From Leeia speluncae (lineage in GTDB: Bacteria; Pseudomonadota; Gammaproteobacteria; Burkholderiales; Leeiaceae): a stretch of DNA of 64,000 nt. This document shows positions 19,515-28,957 of the stretch, one piece after another. The translations under genes were made by a program, and so were the position numbers. Each line of letters opens with the position of its first letter. The first letter of the stretch is position 1. The notes below the pieces were generated by a model. The model was given only the letters and a program-made list of their open reading frames with translations, was not told where the DNA came from and did not search any database. Location: NCBI RefSeq assembly GCF_020564625.1, contig NZ_JAJBZT010000010.1:1-64000 (forward strand). Reading direction: 5' to 3'.

Positions 19515-21518
19515 ATGCTGAAGAAAAAATGGATGGTGAGTGTAAGTATGGCGATGTTGCCTTTCATCGTGTCTGCAGCCGAGACTCATCCACCACTTAG
19601 CGCAACGATGCAGAAGTATGAAGCAGCTAATCAAGCAGGGGATGATTCGACCGCCCTTAATTTATTGTTAGAAGCCGCCTCTGATAAAGATCCAGAAGGT
19701 CTGACAAGATTGGGCGAGGCGTACTTGCATGCGCGTTATGGTGAATTAGACGAACAACGCGCATTTAGCTATTTTCAAATGGCTGCCAATGTAAATAGCC
19801 CAAGAGGTATGACCAATCTGGGCATTATGTATTTGAATGGTGTGGCAACAGCGAAAGATGTAAAAACCGCGAGAGCGTGGTTTGAAAAAGCGAGTGCCGC
19901 CGGTGATATGAAGGCCCCGCGGTACCTTGGCCTTATTGAGGAAAATGGCTGGGGTGTCCCAGTTAATTATACAAAAGCAGCAAAGTACTACCAAATGGCA
20001 GCAGATAAAGGCGATATCTCTAGTCAGTATTACCTTGGACAATTATATGAAAAAGGTAAAGGCGTTAAAAAAGATGAGCAACAAGCCGTTGCGCTTTATT
20101 TAAAATCTGCCGCTCGCGGAGATGAGATTGCACTGCCAGCCATTTTGGCTTTAGGTAATGTCTATGAGCAAGGCATTGGCGTGACAAAGGACGTGAATCA
20201 AGCGCTTAGCTGGTATAAAAAGGCTGCTGAGCTAGGTAGCGAATTGGCGAGAGAAAAAGTTTCAGCCATTCAATTCCCAAATCATCCCGAATTAATGAAT
20301 ATGACTGCCATTGTGAAAGTCATGGGAGATGGTCAAAAGGTCAGCGCGGTTGCTCTAGAGTACGCCAAAACGGTTGATCCAAAGTCACTTGATGTTCGTG
20401 ATTATCAAGTGCCGAACCGTGAAGTGACGCGTATTTATACTAACGAATTACCAGAAGTAAGTACGACAAGCAAAGCAGGTCGGTTTGTCATTATCGAACT
20501 CAAAACGGTGGTCGATAATAAAAATGCCGAAATGGGTGGCGGCCCAGCTCAGCCAACTACTAGTGCAAATACTTCGACAAAGAGTGAGCCTCCGGCTGGT
20601 GGTGGTGGACCTCAACTTGGACAAGTATCTGATAAACCAGCCAAAGTCGCACCATTAGCGGTTAGTGTGCTACAAACCGGTGAAATTAAAGTAGGGGATA
20701 ATCAAACCATTTCACCTTCTGCTGAAGTGCTAACTAGTAACCTATCTCAAAGCCCTGACACGCAAGATTTTCAGCAAATGGTGTTTTACGATGAGCAATA
20801 CCGAAAATCGCTGATGTTTAATTTGTACATCCCAAAACATTACGATCCGAAGAAAAAATACCCGCTGGTTTTGTTTATGCATGATGCGGGGGCCGTCAGC
20901 AATAACCCCATAGAAACACTCACTCAAGGCACCGGTGCGGTGGTCTGGGCATCGCCAGAAGAGCAGGCTAAACATGAAAGTTTTGTTTTAGCGCCGCAGT
21001 TTAATAAGGTGATTGCGGGGGACTCATCTAAAACTACCGACGACATGGATATTGCCGTTAACCTACTTAAATCCTTGCTCAAAACCTATAGCATTGATGA
21101 AAGCCGTCTATACAATACGGGGCAATCCATGGGGGGGATGACGTCCATTGCAATGAACATCAAATACCCTGATTTATTTGCGGCATCTTATCTGGTTGCC
21201 TGCCAATGGGAACCAACTTTGACGGCAGTCATGGCCAAAAAGCCAATGTGGATTGTCGTTTCAGAGGGGGACACCAAAGCCAAACCGGGAATGGATGCCA
21301 TTACGACTGTACTAAAAAATAATGGTGCAACCATAGCCAAAGCTAATTGGAATGCAGAGGGGGACGTAAACTATCTTGCCTCTCAGGTGGAAGCGATGCG
21401 CCAGCAAGGAAAGTCGATTAATTTCACGACGTTTAATGGTGGAAACCATCGCTATACATGGTTTTACGCCTATTCGATCCCCGGTATTCGTGATTGGTTG
21501 TTTGAACAACATAAGTAG
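19515..21518 (+). CDS. Secreted Sel1-repeat protein fused to an alpha/beta-hydrolase
   Basis: Exported protein of 667 residues. Signal peptide 1-21 (MLKKKWMVSVSMAMLPFIVSAA), about five Sel1-like repeats (about 30-240; for example GMTNLGIMYLNGVATAKD and SQYYLGQLYEKGKGVKKD), a Pro/Gly-rich linker (about 345-380), then a PHB-depolymerase/phospholipase-like esterase domain (about 420-667) with nucleophile motif GQSMGGM and likely acid/base residues in SEGDTK and GGNHRYTW. The ATG at 19515 has a GAGAGA Shine-Dalgarno; an upstream in-frame ATG at 19488 would bury the signal peptide. Substrate unknown; the fusion is unusual. Confidence 0.8.
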   Translation: MLKKKWMVSVSMAMLPFIVSAAETHPPLSATMQKYEAANQAGDDSTALNLLLEAASDKDPEGLTRLGEAYLHARYGELDEQRAFSYFQMAANVNSPRGMTNLGIMYLNGVATAKDVKTARAWFEKASAAGDMKAPRYLGLIEENGWGVPVNYTKAAKYYQMAADKGDISSQYYLGQLYEKGKGVKKDEQQAVALYLKSAARGDEIALPAILALGNVYEQGIGVTKDVNQALSWYKKAAELGSELAREKVSAIQFPNHPELMNMTAIVKVMGDGQKVSAVALEYAKTVDPKSLDVRDYQVPNREVTRIYTNELPEVSTTSKAGRFVIIELKTVVDNKNAEMGGGPAQPTTSANTSTKSEPPAGGGGPQLGQVSDKPAKVAPLAVSVLQTGEIKVGDNQTISPSAEVLTSNLSQSPDTQDFQQMVFYDEQYRKSLMFNLYIPKHYDPKKKYPLVLFMHDAGAVSNNPIETLTQGTGAVVWASPEEQAKHESFVLAPQFNKVIAGDSSKTTDDMDIAVNLLKSLLKTYSIDESRLYNTGQSMGGMTSIAMNIKYPDLFAASYLVACQWEPTLTAVMAKKPMWIVVSEGDTKAKPGMDAITTVLKNNGATIAKANWNAEGDVNYLASQVEAMRQQGKSINFTTFNGGNHRYTWFYAYSIPGIRDWLFEQHK

Positions 21519-21527
21519 GTTGCCCTG

Positions 21528-21563
21528 AATCAAAATCCTGCTAAATTAAGCGGGATTTTGATT
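21528..21563. terminator. Bidirectional terminator between convergent genes
   Basis: A 15-bp stem with one G-U pair (21528-21542 with 21549-21563), loop 6 nt, with T/A-rich arms. It lies between the esterase gene and the lipoprotein gene. Confidence 0.75.
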
Positions 21564-21587
21564 GGATGGACCAGCTAAGCACATCGC

Positions 21588-22199
21588 TTAGTTTCGACGT
21601 TTAAGCCAAAATCCGAAAATAGCAAACACCAGAGCAGGTAAGAAGTAGAAATACACCCAATTGTGTTCGCTTGCATTTCGGCCTTTTAGCACGTAGACAT
21701 CTAGTGATTCCAATTGAAGATTTTCTAATTTTTGTAGATCAAGCGAGGGAGCTACTCTGCCTGCGCTCGTCATATAGACTTGCTCTCCTACTAAAAGCTT
21801 ATCAATCGTGTCACCTGCCTTAAGGTCTTTCTCAAAAAGGCCTGGACCTACTTTTCCGTTATCGGTCCAAAATGTCCAAAAACTTAGTGCAACAGCACCA
21901 TCTTGTTTGGCGTGCCCTTTAACATGTAGCAGCACCCGACCTGCTTCGGTTGCTTCTAGGGGCATGCTTTGCAATTGCCAATTGCCCATCCTTGTTTTTT
22001 TGATGCCAAATTCAGAGCGACCATTTTTTACCATCTCGTCAATTTCATCCCCATTGAGATGAAACTGCATGGCCAGCACTTTTCCGTACTTTTTGCTTAA
22101 TTCATCTGGCGTCAGTTCGGTATCTGGTTTGCGATTACAGGCAGTGATAAATAGCAAAGTGCAGAGAATGAGAAGCAGTGGTTTGGCAATGTTAGGCAT
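21588..22199 (-). CDS. Putative lipoprotein with C-terminal membrane helix
   Basis: Protein of 203 residues that I do not recognise. It has a lipoprotein signal with lipobox ITAC (Cys at about 21), a soluble part with the motif WTFWTDNGKVGPGLFEKDLKAGD, and a C-terminal helix (about 180-198) ending in KRRN. The Cys anchor plus a helix with a positive cytoplasmic tail implies inner-membrane attachment at both ends. Monocistronic. No function can be given. Confidence 0.65.
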   Translation of the reverse strand: MPNIAKPLLLILCTLLFITACNRKPDTELTPDELSKKYGKVLAMQFHLNGDEIDEMVKNGRSEFGIKKTRMGNWQLQSMPLEATEAGRVLLHVKGHAKQDGAVALSFWTFWTDNGKVGPGLFEKDLKAGDTIDKLLVGEQVYMTSAGRVAPSLDLQKLENLQLESLDVYVLKGRNASEHNWVYFYFLPALVFAIFGFWLKRRN

Positions 22200-22344
22200 G
22201 ATAGAAAACGCAAAATGATTAGAGAATTGACATAAATTGAAATGTCATGCGGAATCTATCATGCGTGTTAAAAGATGTTAAGTACTTACTTTTTAGTAAG
22301 TAGTAAATTTCAGAAGAAAATCTTTAAATTGCTTCCTTAGAATG

Positions 22345-22371
22345 CAAAACACCTCACATGGCGTGAGGTGT
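22345..22371 (-). terminator. Terminator of the kynBUA operon
   Basis: A perfect 9-bp stem (22349-22357 with 22363-22371, loop 5 nt) is followed on the minus strand by TTTT. It starts 30 nt after the kynA stop. Confidence 0.8.
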
Positions 22372-22401
22372 CGCAGTGCTGCTAACTGAGGGCTTAGGAA
22401 A

Positions 22402-23244
22402 TTACAGCGCGGTACGCAAGCGCCACAGTTCTGGAAATAGCACCACATCGAGCATTTTCTTTAGGTAACTAGCGCCTTCTGTGCCGCCCGTGCCGCGTTT
22501 AAAGCCAATGACACGTTCTACCGTGGTTAAATGGCGGAAACGCCATAGACGGAAAGCATCTTCCATATCTACAAATTTTTCGGCTAGTTGGTAGAGTTCC
22601 CAGTTAGCTTGCGGGTCTTTGTACACTGCTAGCCATGCTGCCTCTACGGATTCATTGTATTGCGTGGGTTCTGCCCAATCTTTATTGAGACGGCTTTCTT
22701 CAATAAAGAACCCTTTTTTCGCTAATAGTTTGATGGCTTCATCGTATAAAGATGGCGCGACTAATGCGGCTTCTACGCGCATTAGCAATTCATCTCTATG
22801 AGCATGCGGTTTTAGCATGGCCGGGTTTTTGTTACCTAAAATAAACTCGATTTCCCGATATTGGTAAGACTGAAAACCAGATGACTTCCCCAAGTATGGA
22901 CGCATTGCGGTGTATTCTGGTGGCGTCATGGTGGCGAGCACGTTCCAGGCCTGGACGAGTTGCTCCATGATGCGTGATACACGCGCCAGCATTTTAAAGG
23001 CTTCTGGCAGGCGCTCTTCCATCACACAGCTGCGAGCTGCATGCAATTCATGCAACATCAGTTTCATCCAGAGTTCACTGGTTTGATGCTGGACGATAAA
23101 CAGCATTTCGTTGTGATCTGGTGATAACGGATGCTGCGCAGTCAGAATTTGGTCTAAGGCCAAATAATCACCGTAACTCATGTCCTTGCTGAAGTTTAAT
23201 TCTGCGCCGTGCCACTGTCCGTTAGTTGGGGTAGGGGTTGTCAT
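22402..23244 (-). CDS. kynA: Tryptophan 2,3-dioxygenase
   Basis: Heme enzyme of 280 residues that opens the indole ring of L-tryptophan to N-formylkynurenine. The hallmark [18 protein letters not shown], the motif [10 protein letters not shown]-type [17 protein letters not shown], and [21 protein letters not shown] near the C-terminus (proximal heme His and substrate-binding loop) are present. Length fits bacterial enzymes (about 280). I chose the ATG at 23244, 6 nt after GGAG, over a TTG four codons earlier. Third gene of kynBUA, 48 nt after kynU. Confidence 0.95.
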   Translation of the reverse strand: MTTPTPTNGQWHGAELNFSKDMSYGDYLALDQILTAQHPLSPDHNEMLFIVQHQTSELWMKLMLHELHAARSCVMEERLPEAFKMLARVSRIMEQLVQAWNVLATMTPPEYTAMRPYLGKSSGFQSYQYREIEFILGNKNPAMLKPHAHRDELLMRVEAALVAPSLYDEAIKLLAKKGFFIEESRLNKDWAEPTQYNESVEAAWLAVYKDPQANWELYQLAEKFVDMEDAFRLWRFRHLTTVERVIGFKRGTGGTEGASYLKKMLDVVLFPELWRLRTAL

Positions 23245-23292
23245 CTGGTTCTCCAAGTATTGCTTTGTGTATTTTTATCTGGTGGTTAAAGA

Positions 23293-24558
23293 TTAAGTCA
23301 CGGCACCACGGCGGTGAAATTGTGGCTGATCCCAACGACGGGTATCCAAGATATCTTTCAGAATACGAACGGACTCCCACACATCAACAAAACTGGTGTA
23401 GAGCGGGGTAAAGCCAAAGCGCATATTCCGCGGTTCACGATAATCAGGAATCACACCTTGATCGATTAATGCCTGAACGACCGCAAACCCTTCTGGATGT
23501 TCGTAGCTTACTTGGCTGCCACGGTAGTTTGCGTCCGTAGGGGTAATGAGGGTAAGCGGATGATCAGCACATTCTTGCTTAACCAACTCGATAAAGAGGC
23601 TGGTTAAAGCGAGTGACTTGGCACGAATCGCTTGCATATCGGTATTTGCAAAGGTGTTTAAGCCACATTCCACCAGCGATAGCGAGGTAATCGGCTGTGT
23701 GCCACACAAATAACGACTAATGCCTTTTTGTGGTTCATAGCCCGGCTCCATCGCAAATGGGCGTGCATGGCCCCACCAGCCAGATAATGGTTGCCAGAAT
23801 TGATTTTGATGAACTGGGTTTACCCATAAAAATGCGGGTGAGCCTGGACCACCATTTAGATACTTATATGTACATCCCACGGCATAGTCAGCATTTGCGC
23901 CGACTAGATCTACCGGTACTGCGCCGGCAGAATGGGCAAGGTCCCACACCGTTAACGCACCACGCTCATGTACTAGGGCGGTGGTTTCTTTCATGTTGTA
24001 CATGTAGCCAGTTTGGTAGTTCACATGCGTGAGCATCACAACAGAGACATCATCAGTTAACGCTGTTGGCAGCTCTTCTGGGCTATCAATTAAACGCAAT
24101 TCAAAAGCAGGCGCGCCATGAGCCATTAATTGCTCGGTTAAGCCTTGCGCAATATATAGATCTGTCGGGAAGTTTCTGCGTTCAGACACAATCACCCGAC
24201 GGGTAGGCGCATTGGCCGCTTGCTGGCGAAGGGCTGCCGCTAGCACTTTGTAAAGGTTGATTGATGTCGTATCGGTAACGACAACTTGGTCTTCACCTGC
24301 ACCAATCAGCCTCGCGAGTTTATTACCTAAACGCTGTGGCAAATCAAACCAACTAGCCGTGTTCCAGCTGCGAATTAACCCTACGCCCCATTCATAAGAG
24401 ACAACTTCGCTTGCACGCGCTAAGGCAGCTTTGGGTTGTGCGCCCAATGAGTTGCCATCTAGATAAATGACACCTTCTGGTAACGCAAACTGATCTCTTG
24501 CGGCAGCTAATGGATCTTGGCGGTCTTTTTCTTGGCAGTCTTGCAAGGTAATCGACAT
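23293..24558 (-). CDS. kynU: Kynureninase
   Basis: PLP enzyme of 421 residues that splits L-kynurenine to anthranilate and alanine. Visible motifs: [11 protein letters not shown] at the N-terminus, [13 protein letters not shown], and the PLP-lysine region [19 protein letters not shown]. Length matches the family (about 416). AAGGA Shine-Dalgarno 9 nt upstream. It sits 56 nt after kynB. No 3-hydroxylase gene is nearby, so the anthranilate branch is the likely route. Confidence 0.95.
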   Translation of the reverse strand: MSITLQDCQEKDRQDPLAAARDQFALPEGVIYLDGNSLGAQPKAALARASEVVSYEWGVGLIRSWNTASWFDLPQRLGNKLARLIGAGEDQVVVTDTTSINLYKVLAAALRQQAANAPTRRVIVSERRNFPTDLYIAQGLTEQLMAHGAPAFELRLIDSPEELPTALTDDVSVVMLTHVNYQTGYMYNMKETTALVHERGALTVWDLAHSAGAVPVDLVGANADYAVGCTYKYLNGGPGSPAFLWVNPVHQNQFWQPLSGWWGHARPFAMEPGYEPQKGISRYLCGTQPITSLSLVECGLNTFANTDMQAIRAKSLALTSLFIELVKQECADHPLTLITPTDANYRGSQVSYEHPEGFAVVQALIDQGVIPDYREPRNMRFGFTPLYTSFVDVWESVRILKDILDTRRWDQPQFHRRGAVT

Positions 24559-24614
24559 GCAGGGTTTCCTTTGGAGTTTGTTTTTATTGGGTGGTGGGCA
24601 ATCGGGTTAATTCA

Positions 24615-25244
24615 TTACGGTAGTGTGCGCAAAATGGCGCGCACTGGGCTTGCATCTAATCCGGCTAGCTTTAAGGGAAGGGCGATTAATTCATAATCGC
24701 CTTCTGCCACTTGGTCTAGTACTAATCCTTCTAATATCGCCATGCGATGCGCTTTCACGCGTAAATGGGCTGACATCGTTTTAGAGGTTTCAGGGTCTAA
24801 AGAAGCGGTATCCACACCAATTAACTGGACTTGCTTCTCCGCCAGCAAATCAATGGTATCTGGGTGAATTGCCGGAAAGTGGCTATCCCATTCGGTTTGC
24901 GGGGCATTTACGTATAAGCGGAGCAACACTCTTGGCGGGCAATCGTCTAAAGCATGCTCGATATGGCTAGGCAACACCGTTGGCGCCACGCCCAGCACAT
25001 GGATCACCCGACAGGTGCCTACATAGTAGTCTAGTGGCACGTCGGCAATCGCTAACCCGGCTTCATCATAGTGATATGGGGCATCTGCATGTGCGCCGGT
25101 ATGCGGCGAGAGTTCTATTTTCCCTACGTTCACAGGGCAGCCCGGACCAATTTGCCACATTGGTTGAAGTGATACCTTGGTATCACCCGGCCAAATGGGG
25201 GTACCTGCATGAATCAGCGGGCTAATATCAATGATGTTTTTCAT
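24615..25244 (-). CDS. kynB: Kynurenine formamidase, cyclase family
   Basis: Metal-dependent hydrolase of 209 residues that removes formate from N-formylkynurenine. The signature [12 protein letters not shown] (metal ligands His/His/Asp) and the start [17 protein letters not shown] are diagnostic for KynB. I chose the ATG at 25244, which gives [10 protein letters not shown] and the normal length (about 210); the frame extends 47 codons upstream but that stretch is unlike the family. First gene of kynBUA, divergent from the Lrp-type regulator. Confidence 0.93.
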   Translation of the reverse strand: MKNIIDISPLIHAGTPIWPGDTKVSLQPMWQIGPGCPVNVGKIELSPHTGAHADAPYHYDEAGLAIADVPLDYYVGTCRVIHVLGVAPTVLPSHIEHALDDCPPRVLLRLYVNAPQTEWDSHFPAIHPDTIDLLAEKQVQLIGVDTASLDPETSKTMSAHLRVKAHRMAILEGLVLDQVAEGDYELIALPLKLAGLDASPVRAILRTLP

Positions 25245-25273
25245 GTTGAACTCTGCAAAAGCGTTAATTAATC

Positions 25274-25357
25274 TTATGCAATTTATTGCGAAATAGGTGA
25301 CGAAACTTGCGGCAGGTTTTGGCTGTTTGTGAAATAATCTGGCAAGAATTTGCATAA
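25274..25357. promoter_or_regulatory. Inverted TTATGCAA sites in the kynB-kynR promoter region
   Basis: TTATGCAATTT (25274-25284) and AATTTGCATAA (25347-25357) are inverted copies matching at 10 of 11 bases, 73 bp apart centre to centre, close to seven helix turns. Wrapping by an Lrp-type octamer is an inference. Confidence 0.35.
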
Positions 25358-25375
25358 ACTTGGAATTTCCTGCAC

Positions 25376-25879
25376 ATGAATGCATTAGATGTCATCGACC
25401 TAAAGATTCTGGCCTTGCTACAAGAAGACGGCCGGATGAGTAATCAGCTATTAGCAGAGAAGGTTGCCCTTTCTCCATCAGCTTGTTTACGTCGCGTGCG
25501 TTTATTGGAAGAGGCAGGGGCGATAGCGGGCTATCGGGCGATACTAGATGCGTCTCGATTAGGGCTAGAGCTAGAATCGATTGTGCAAGTATCAATGCGG
25601 CAAGATGTAGAGGGCTGGCACGAGCATTTTAGCGAGGCCATTCGCAATTGGCCGGAAGTGACGGCAGCCTATGTGGTGACGGGCGAAGCAAATTACATTT
25701 TGCGCGTTCGCGCCAAAAATCTGCACGAATACTCAGAGTTTGTGATTAACCAACTCTACAAAACTAAAGGCGTACAGGATATTCGTAGCAATATCATCAT
25801 GCAGCGCTTAAAAGAAGAAGAGGGGAAAATCCCCCCTGATTTACTAGCCCTTAGCCAGAAACGAACGAGCAGTAACTAG
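25376..25879 (+). CDS. kynR: Lrp/AsnC-family regulator of kynurenine genes
   Basis: Regulator of 167 residues. N-terminal HTH (about 5-62, [27 protein letters not shown]...[18 protein letters not shown]) and C-terminal RAM effector domain (about 70-150, [20 protein letters not shown]). Divergent from kynBUA with 131 nt between start codons, the same layout as KynR in Pseudomonas and Burkholderia, where kynurenine is the inducer. That role is inferred from context. Convergent with the sensor kinase gene; the two frames overlap by 4 nt at their ends. Confidence 0.88.
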   Translation: MNALDVIDLKILALLQEDGRMSNQLLAEKVALSPSACLRRVRLLEEAGAIAGYRAILDASRLGLELESIVQVSMRQDVEGWHEHFSEAIRNWPEVTAAYVVTGEANYILRVRAKNLHEYSEFVINQLYKTKGVQDIRSNIIMQRLKEEEGKIPPDLLALSQKRTSSN

Positions 25880-27144
25880 ATTGACTGCTTAAATGGAATA
25901 ATCAGCCGGCAACACCAGCCAGCGGCTTGCCTTTCTGTTTCAATGCGGGCTTCGAAGCGATCTGCAATTTGTTTTACAATGGCTAAACCTAAGCCTGTTC
26001 CTGGGCGGCCTCGGCTGCTATCTCCTCTGGCAAATGCTTGCCAGAGTGTGGCGGATTCCTCCTCCGAAATCCCTTTTCCCGTATCAATCACTTCAACTAC
26101 CAGTGCTTCACTATTTTGCGAGAGAATAAGCGAAACCGGTGGTTTGCCATGGTGTAGGGCATTATCAATAAGATTTTGAATGGCTCTTACTAGCAAGGTG
26201 ACGTTGGCAGCTTTAAGTGGTCTGTCTAATGCCGAAGCATCAGACACTTGAAAACCTACTTCCGGAACATCTTTATAGATTTCTCGAAGTGTGCTGAATG
26301 CATCTGCAAAGCAAACTGTATGATCTACAGGTGCGGCGCCGGCGCGAACGTATTCTAAAAAGCTACCAATCAGCTGATCTGCCACATCCACGTTTCTAGA
26401 AATCATTGCCGCTTTTGTTGAAATGGCGGGATCATCGGGCAGTAAGGACGCCGCCGTTTTGATTCTGGCTAACGGGCTGCGCAGATCATGCGAAACCCCC
26501 GCTAAAAGTAGACTTCGCTCCGCCGATTGTTTTTCTTGCGCGGCTTTTAGCTGGTTATAGGTTTCTGCAATCAGAGAGATTTCTTGCGCCGTATACTTTG
26601 GCAGTGAGCCAACCGTTTGTTGGCCTTTAATGGCGGTTTCTATTTGGCGAAGTGGTTGAATAATCCGTTTTACTTTCCACCAGCTAATGCCGGCAATCGC
26701 TAAGAGCGATAGTAAAACAGCAAGGATTACTCTACCCCGTACCGCATTTTCAAGTAGCGGGCTATGAATCGCGAACCACTTGATACCATCTTTCTCGGTA
26801 TTGAGTTCAATCCATAATTCATCGAAATTATCCGGATTAATTTGGATATTCCCAATGTGTAATCCACGTTCTTTTAAGGTATTTTTCAAGATCCAATTTC
26901 TAGGTGCAAACTGAATTAAAGGTTGCCTTCTAGCTGGTGCAGGGACGGCACGCAGCCCATCATTGGGGATGTTTTTTGGGTTTGTTTGAACAGTTAATAG
27001 GCTAGTTGCCCAACGGTTACTTAGTAACTCACTAACGGTTCGGTTACGTTCTAAGACAAACGTAAACCAAACAATCACGCTAATTAACACACTGAGCAAT
27101 AAGTGGCTAAGGATGAGTTGCCTAAATAAACTTTTACGTTTCAT
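25876..27144 (-). CDS. Sensor histidine kinase, EnvZ-like
   Basis: Membrane kinase of 422 residues. Two helices (about 9-30 and 139-157) bracket a periplasmic domain of about 110 residues; a HAMP segment (about 160-210) follows, then the H-box LLAGVSHDLRSPLARIK (phospho-His about 220), N-box LIDNALHHG, and ATP-binding motifs DTGKGISEEE and GRPGTGLGLAIVKQ. The ATG overlaps the response-regulator stop by 4 nt (ATGA), so translation is coupled. Signal unknown. Likely works on the partner regulator and the TGTCAT repeats upstream. Confidence 0.9.
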   Translation of the reverse strand: MKRKSLFRQLILSHLLLSVLISVIVWFTFVLERNRTVSELLSNRWATSLLTVQTNPKNIPNDGLRAVPAPARRQPLIQFAPRNWILKNTLKERGLHIGNIQINPDNFDELWIELNTEKDGIKWFAIHSPLLENAVRGRVILAVLLSLLAIAGISWWKVKRIIQPLRQIETAIKGQQTVGSLPKYTAQEISLIAETYNQLKAAQEKQSAERSLLLAGVSHDLRSPLARIKTAASLLPDDPAISTKAAMISRNVDVADQLIGSFLEYVRAGAAPVDHTVCFADAFSTLREIYKDVPEVGFQVSDASALDRPLKAANVTLLVRAIQNLIDNALHHGKPPVSLILSQNSEALVVEVIDTGKGISEEESATLWQAFARGDSSRGRPGTGLGLAIVKQIADRFEARIETERQAAGWCCRLIIPFKQSI

Positions 27145-27845
27145 GTATTACTCGAAGAAAGTAACCTAAACACATATCCCTCACCACGTACCGTCGCAAT
27201 CGGGTCAAATAATGGGTCAACTTCCATTAGCTTTTTTCTTAACCTAGCAATTTGCACATCGACTGTTCTGTCTTGTGGACGGTAATTATCTGCTTGGGTG
27301 AGCTGACTAATGGTCTCTCTACTGAGCACTTGCCCTGCATGTTGGGCAAATGCATATAAAATTTTATATTCGATACTGGTGAGCGAGAGTGGCTGCTCAT
27401 TAAGCGTCGCGATTCTAGATAATGGCTGGATTACCAACGCGCCAATTTGAATCAGCGATTCTGTATTGGGCGTGCTAAATGTATCTAAGCGCCGAAAATA
27501 AGACCGAATACGGGCAATCAGTTCTCTTGGCTCGAAAGGTTTTGCCAAATAATCATCCGCCCCCACTTCTAGCCCAATCACCTTATCAAATGGATCACCC
27601 CTTGCGGTCAGCATCACAATCCCTAATTGCGGCCAACGTTGCCGAAATCGCTTACAAGCATCCAAGCCATTGCCATCCGGTAGCATCACGTCGAGCAAAA
27701 TGAGTGGCACAGGCTGGCTGACTAAGCCTTTTTCAGCCTCTGCTAAACGAAGGTAATGGTTTACCTGCCAACCTTCCCGACTAAGTAGTTCCGTCAGTAG
27801 CATCACCAGTTCTTCATCATCATCAATGATCGAAATTTGTTTCAT
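27141..27845 (-). CDS. OmpR-family response regulator
   Basis: Two-domain regulator of about 234 residues. Receiver: acidic pocket DDD (IIDDDEELV), phospho-Asp in LLDVMLPDGNG, Lys in YLAKPFEPREL. Effector: winged helix ending RTVDVQIARLRKKL...TVRGEGYVF. I chose the ATG at 27845 (MKQISIIDDDEEL); 27857 is possible, and longer starts read into the repeat-bearing promoter side. Neither candidate has a strong Shine-Dalgarno. It is first in the operon with the kinase and divergent from the small secreted protein gene. Confidence 0.9.
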   Translation of the reverse strand: MKQISIIDDDEELVMLLTELLSREGWQVNHYLRLAEAEKGLVSQPVPLILLDVMLPDGNGLDACKRFRQRWPQLGIVMLTARGDPFDKVIGLEVGADDYLAKPFEPRELIARIRSYFRRLDTFSTPNTESLIQIGALVIQPLSRIATLNEQPLSLTSIEYKILYAFAQHAGQVLSRETISQLTQADNYRPQDRTVDVQIARLRKKLMEVDPLFDPIATVRGEGYVFRLLSSSNT

Positions 27846-27908
27846 TAACGTATCCATGGTTGGCAGTATAGGGCGCGGAGGCGCGGGTGTACGCAATTGT
27901 TACAGTGA

Positions 27909-27944
27909 TGTCATATTTTGTCATTCGATGTCATCCACTGTCAT
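27909..27944. promoter_or_regulatory. Four TGTCAT repeats at 10-bp spacing (response-regulator operator)
   Basis: TGTCAT starts at 27909, 27919, 27929 and 27939, each exactly 10 bp apart, with a weaker TTTCAT at 27950. OmpR/PhoB-type proteins bind such direct repeats on one helix face. A TTTAAT -10 candidate (27957-27962) for the small secreted protein gene follows. This probably serves both that gene and the two-component operon. Confidence 0.7.
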
Positions 27945-27997
27945 GCTGTTTTCATGTTTAATGACATCATCCAAAACGCATAAACAGGAGTAATCAC

Positions 27998-28375
27998 ATG
28001 AAAACCCTATCGATGATCACCAAAACTAGTCTATTAGCCATGTCGCTATTGGCCGTGCTTGCAACTAGTAGCGTAGAAGCGCGTGAACGTAGCAGTACCA
28101 GCACCGGCTCAAGAGGAAATACATGGAGCCGATCTGTGGACCGTAGTCAAGGTGACGTATCGTCTTCTACTACCGTTAATGGGCAAGAAGTCGCAACACG
28201 AGACGTAGACCGCAGCAAAGGCGCAACGGATGCAGTCATTACCGGCAAAAATGGCAAAACGTTTAAACGTCAAAAATCGTACTCTAAAACTGGTTCAGAA
28301 ACGACTTACACCGGTGCAAACGGCAAAGAAGTCACCAAAACCACCACTTACGGTAGTGGAGACGGAAGTAACTAA
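27998..28375 (+). CDS. Small secreted repeat protein
   Basis: Exported protein of 125 residues with a signal peptide (1-29, ending VEA). The mature part is rich in Ser, Thr, Gly, Arg and Lys and has repeating units such as RSVDRSQGDVSSSTTVNGQEV and RDVDRSKGATDAVITGKNGK (VDRS-x-G and NGK/NGQ), which suggests short beta-hairpin repeats. I do not know the family. The gene faces the two-component operator and has a strong AGGAG Shine-Dalgarno (27986-27990), so it is the best candidate target of that system. Confidence 0.75.
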   Translation: MKTLSMITKTSLLAMSLLAVLATSSVEARERSSTSTGSRGNTWSRSVDRSQGDVSSSTTVNGQEVATRDVDRSKGATDAVITGKNGKTFKRQKSYSKTGSETTYTGANGKEVTKTTTYGSGDGSN

Positions 28376-28397
28376 CGCATTTCTGCTGAAACAAATC

Positions 28398-28431
28398 GCT
28401 AGATTCGGTTTGTCCGTATGCTGAATCTAGC
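28398..28431 (+). terminator. Hairpin after the small secreted protein gene
   Basis: A perfect 9-bp stem (28398-28406 with 28423-28431) with a 16-nt loop and no T-run. Possible weak terminator. Confidence 0.35.
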
Positions 28432-28472
28432 TTGCAGATAGTTGAATCATCTATTTTAGAGAAAGTACTCGG

Positions 28473-28847
28473 ATGACTTGGTTTGCCGCTAGCATCGTGC
28501 TCGCCACCCACCCATTAGACCAACCAGATGGCCCTTATCAAGTACAAGAAAACATTGTGCTATTTGAAGCACCTTCTAGAAGCTTGGCGCTGAAAAAAGC
28601 CGCAGAACATGGCTATAAAGAAACCATCGTGGATGATGATTTTGTAGTAAATGGTGTTCTCGCCAAAAAGCACTTTGCAGGGATAAGGAAGTTAATCAAT
28701 ATTCTAAACCCATACCCACTAGATCAAGACGAAGATCAACCCACCACGGGGACTGAAATTACCAATACAACGTTTGAGATCGCCAATCCTGATGATCTTT
28801 CTGCCTTCACCAAAGGCGAAGTGATCACGCTGAAGTACATTGATTAA
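28473..28847 (+). CDS. DUF4288-like protein
   Basis: Protein of 124 residues. It begins MTWFAASIVLATHPLD, the W-[FY]-x-A start usual in DUF4288, and contains QENIVLFEAPSRSLALKKAAEHG. No signal peptide or catalytic motif is visible, so it should be cytoplasmic; the function is not known. It stands alone between the small secreted protein gene and the aldo/keto reductase. Confidence 0.65.
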   Translation: MTWFAASIVLATHPLDQPDGPYQVQENIVLFEAPSRSLALKKAAEHGYKETIVDDDFVVNGVLAKKHFAGIRKLINILNPYPLDQDEDQPTTGTEITNTTFEIANPDDLSAFTKGEVITLKYID

Positions 28848-28957
28848 CACTAAAACGTGCTAAACATTTGCCAAAGATCAGATGTTTTATCCCTTTATTA
28901 AATAGCAGAGGTGTAAGATAGCTTGTCTAACCACTGCAAAAATAAAAGGGGACACAG

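Noticed and set aside
25245-25385. Longer N-terminus for kynB
   Set aside because: The 47 extra codons cover the promoter region shared with kynR and lack KynB features.
27909-27944. TGTCAT repeats as a PhoB box
   Set aside because: A Pho box has CTGTCAT units at 11-bp spacing; here spacing is 10 bp and the C is absent in most units. The adjacent OmpR-type regulator is the better candidate.
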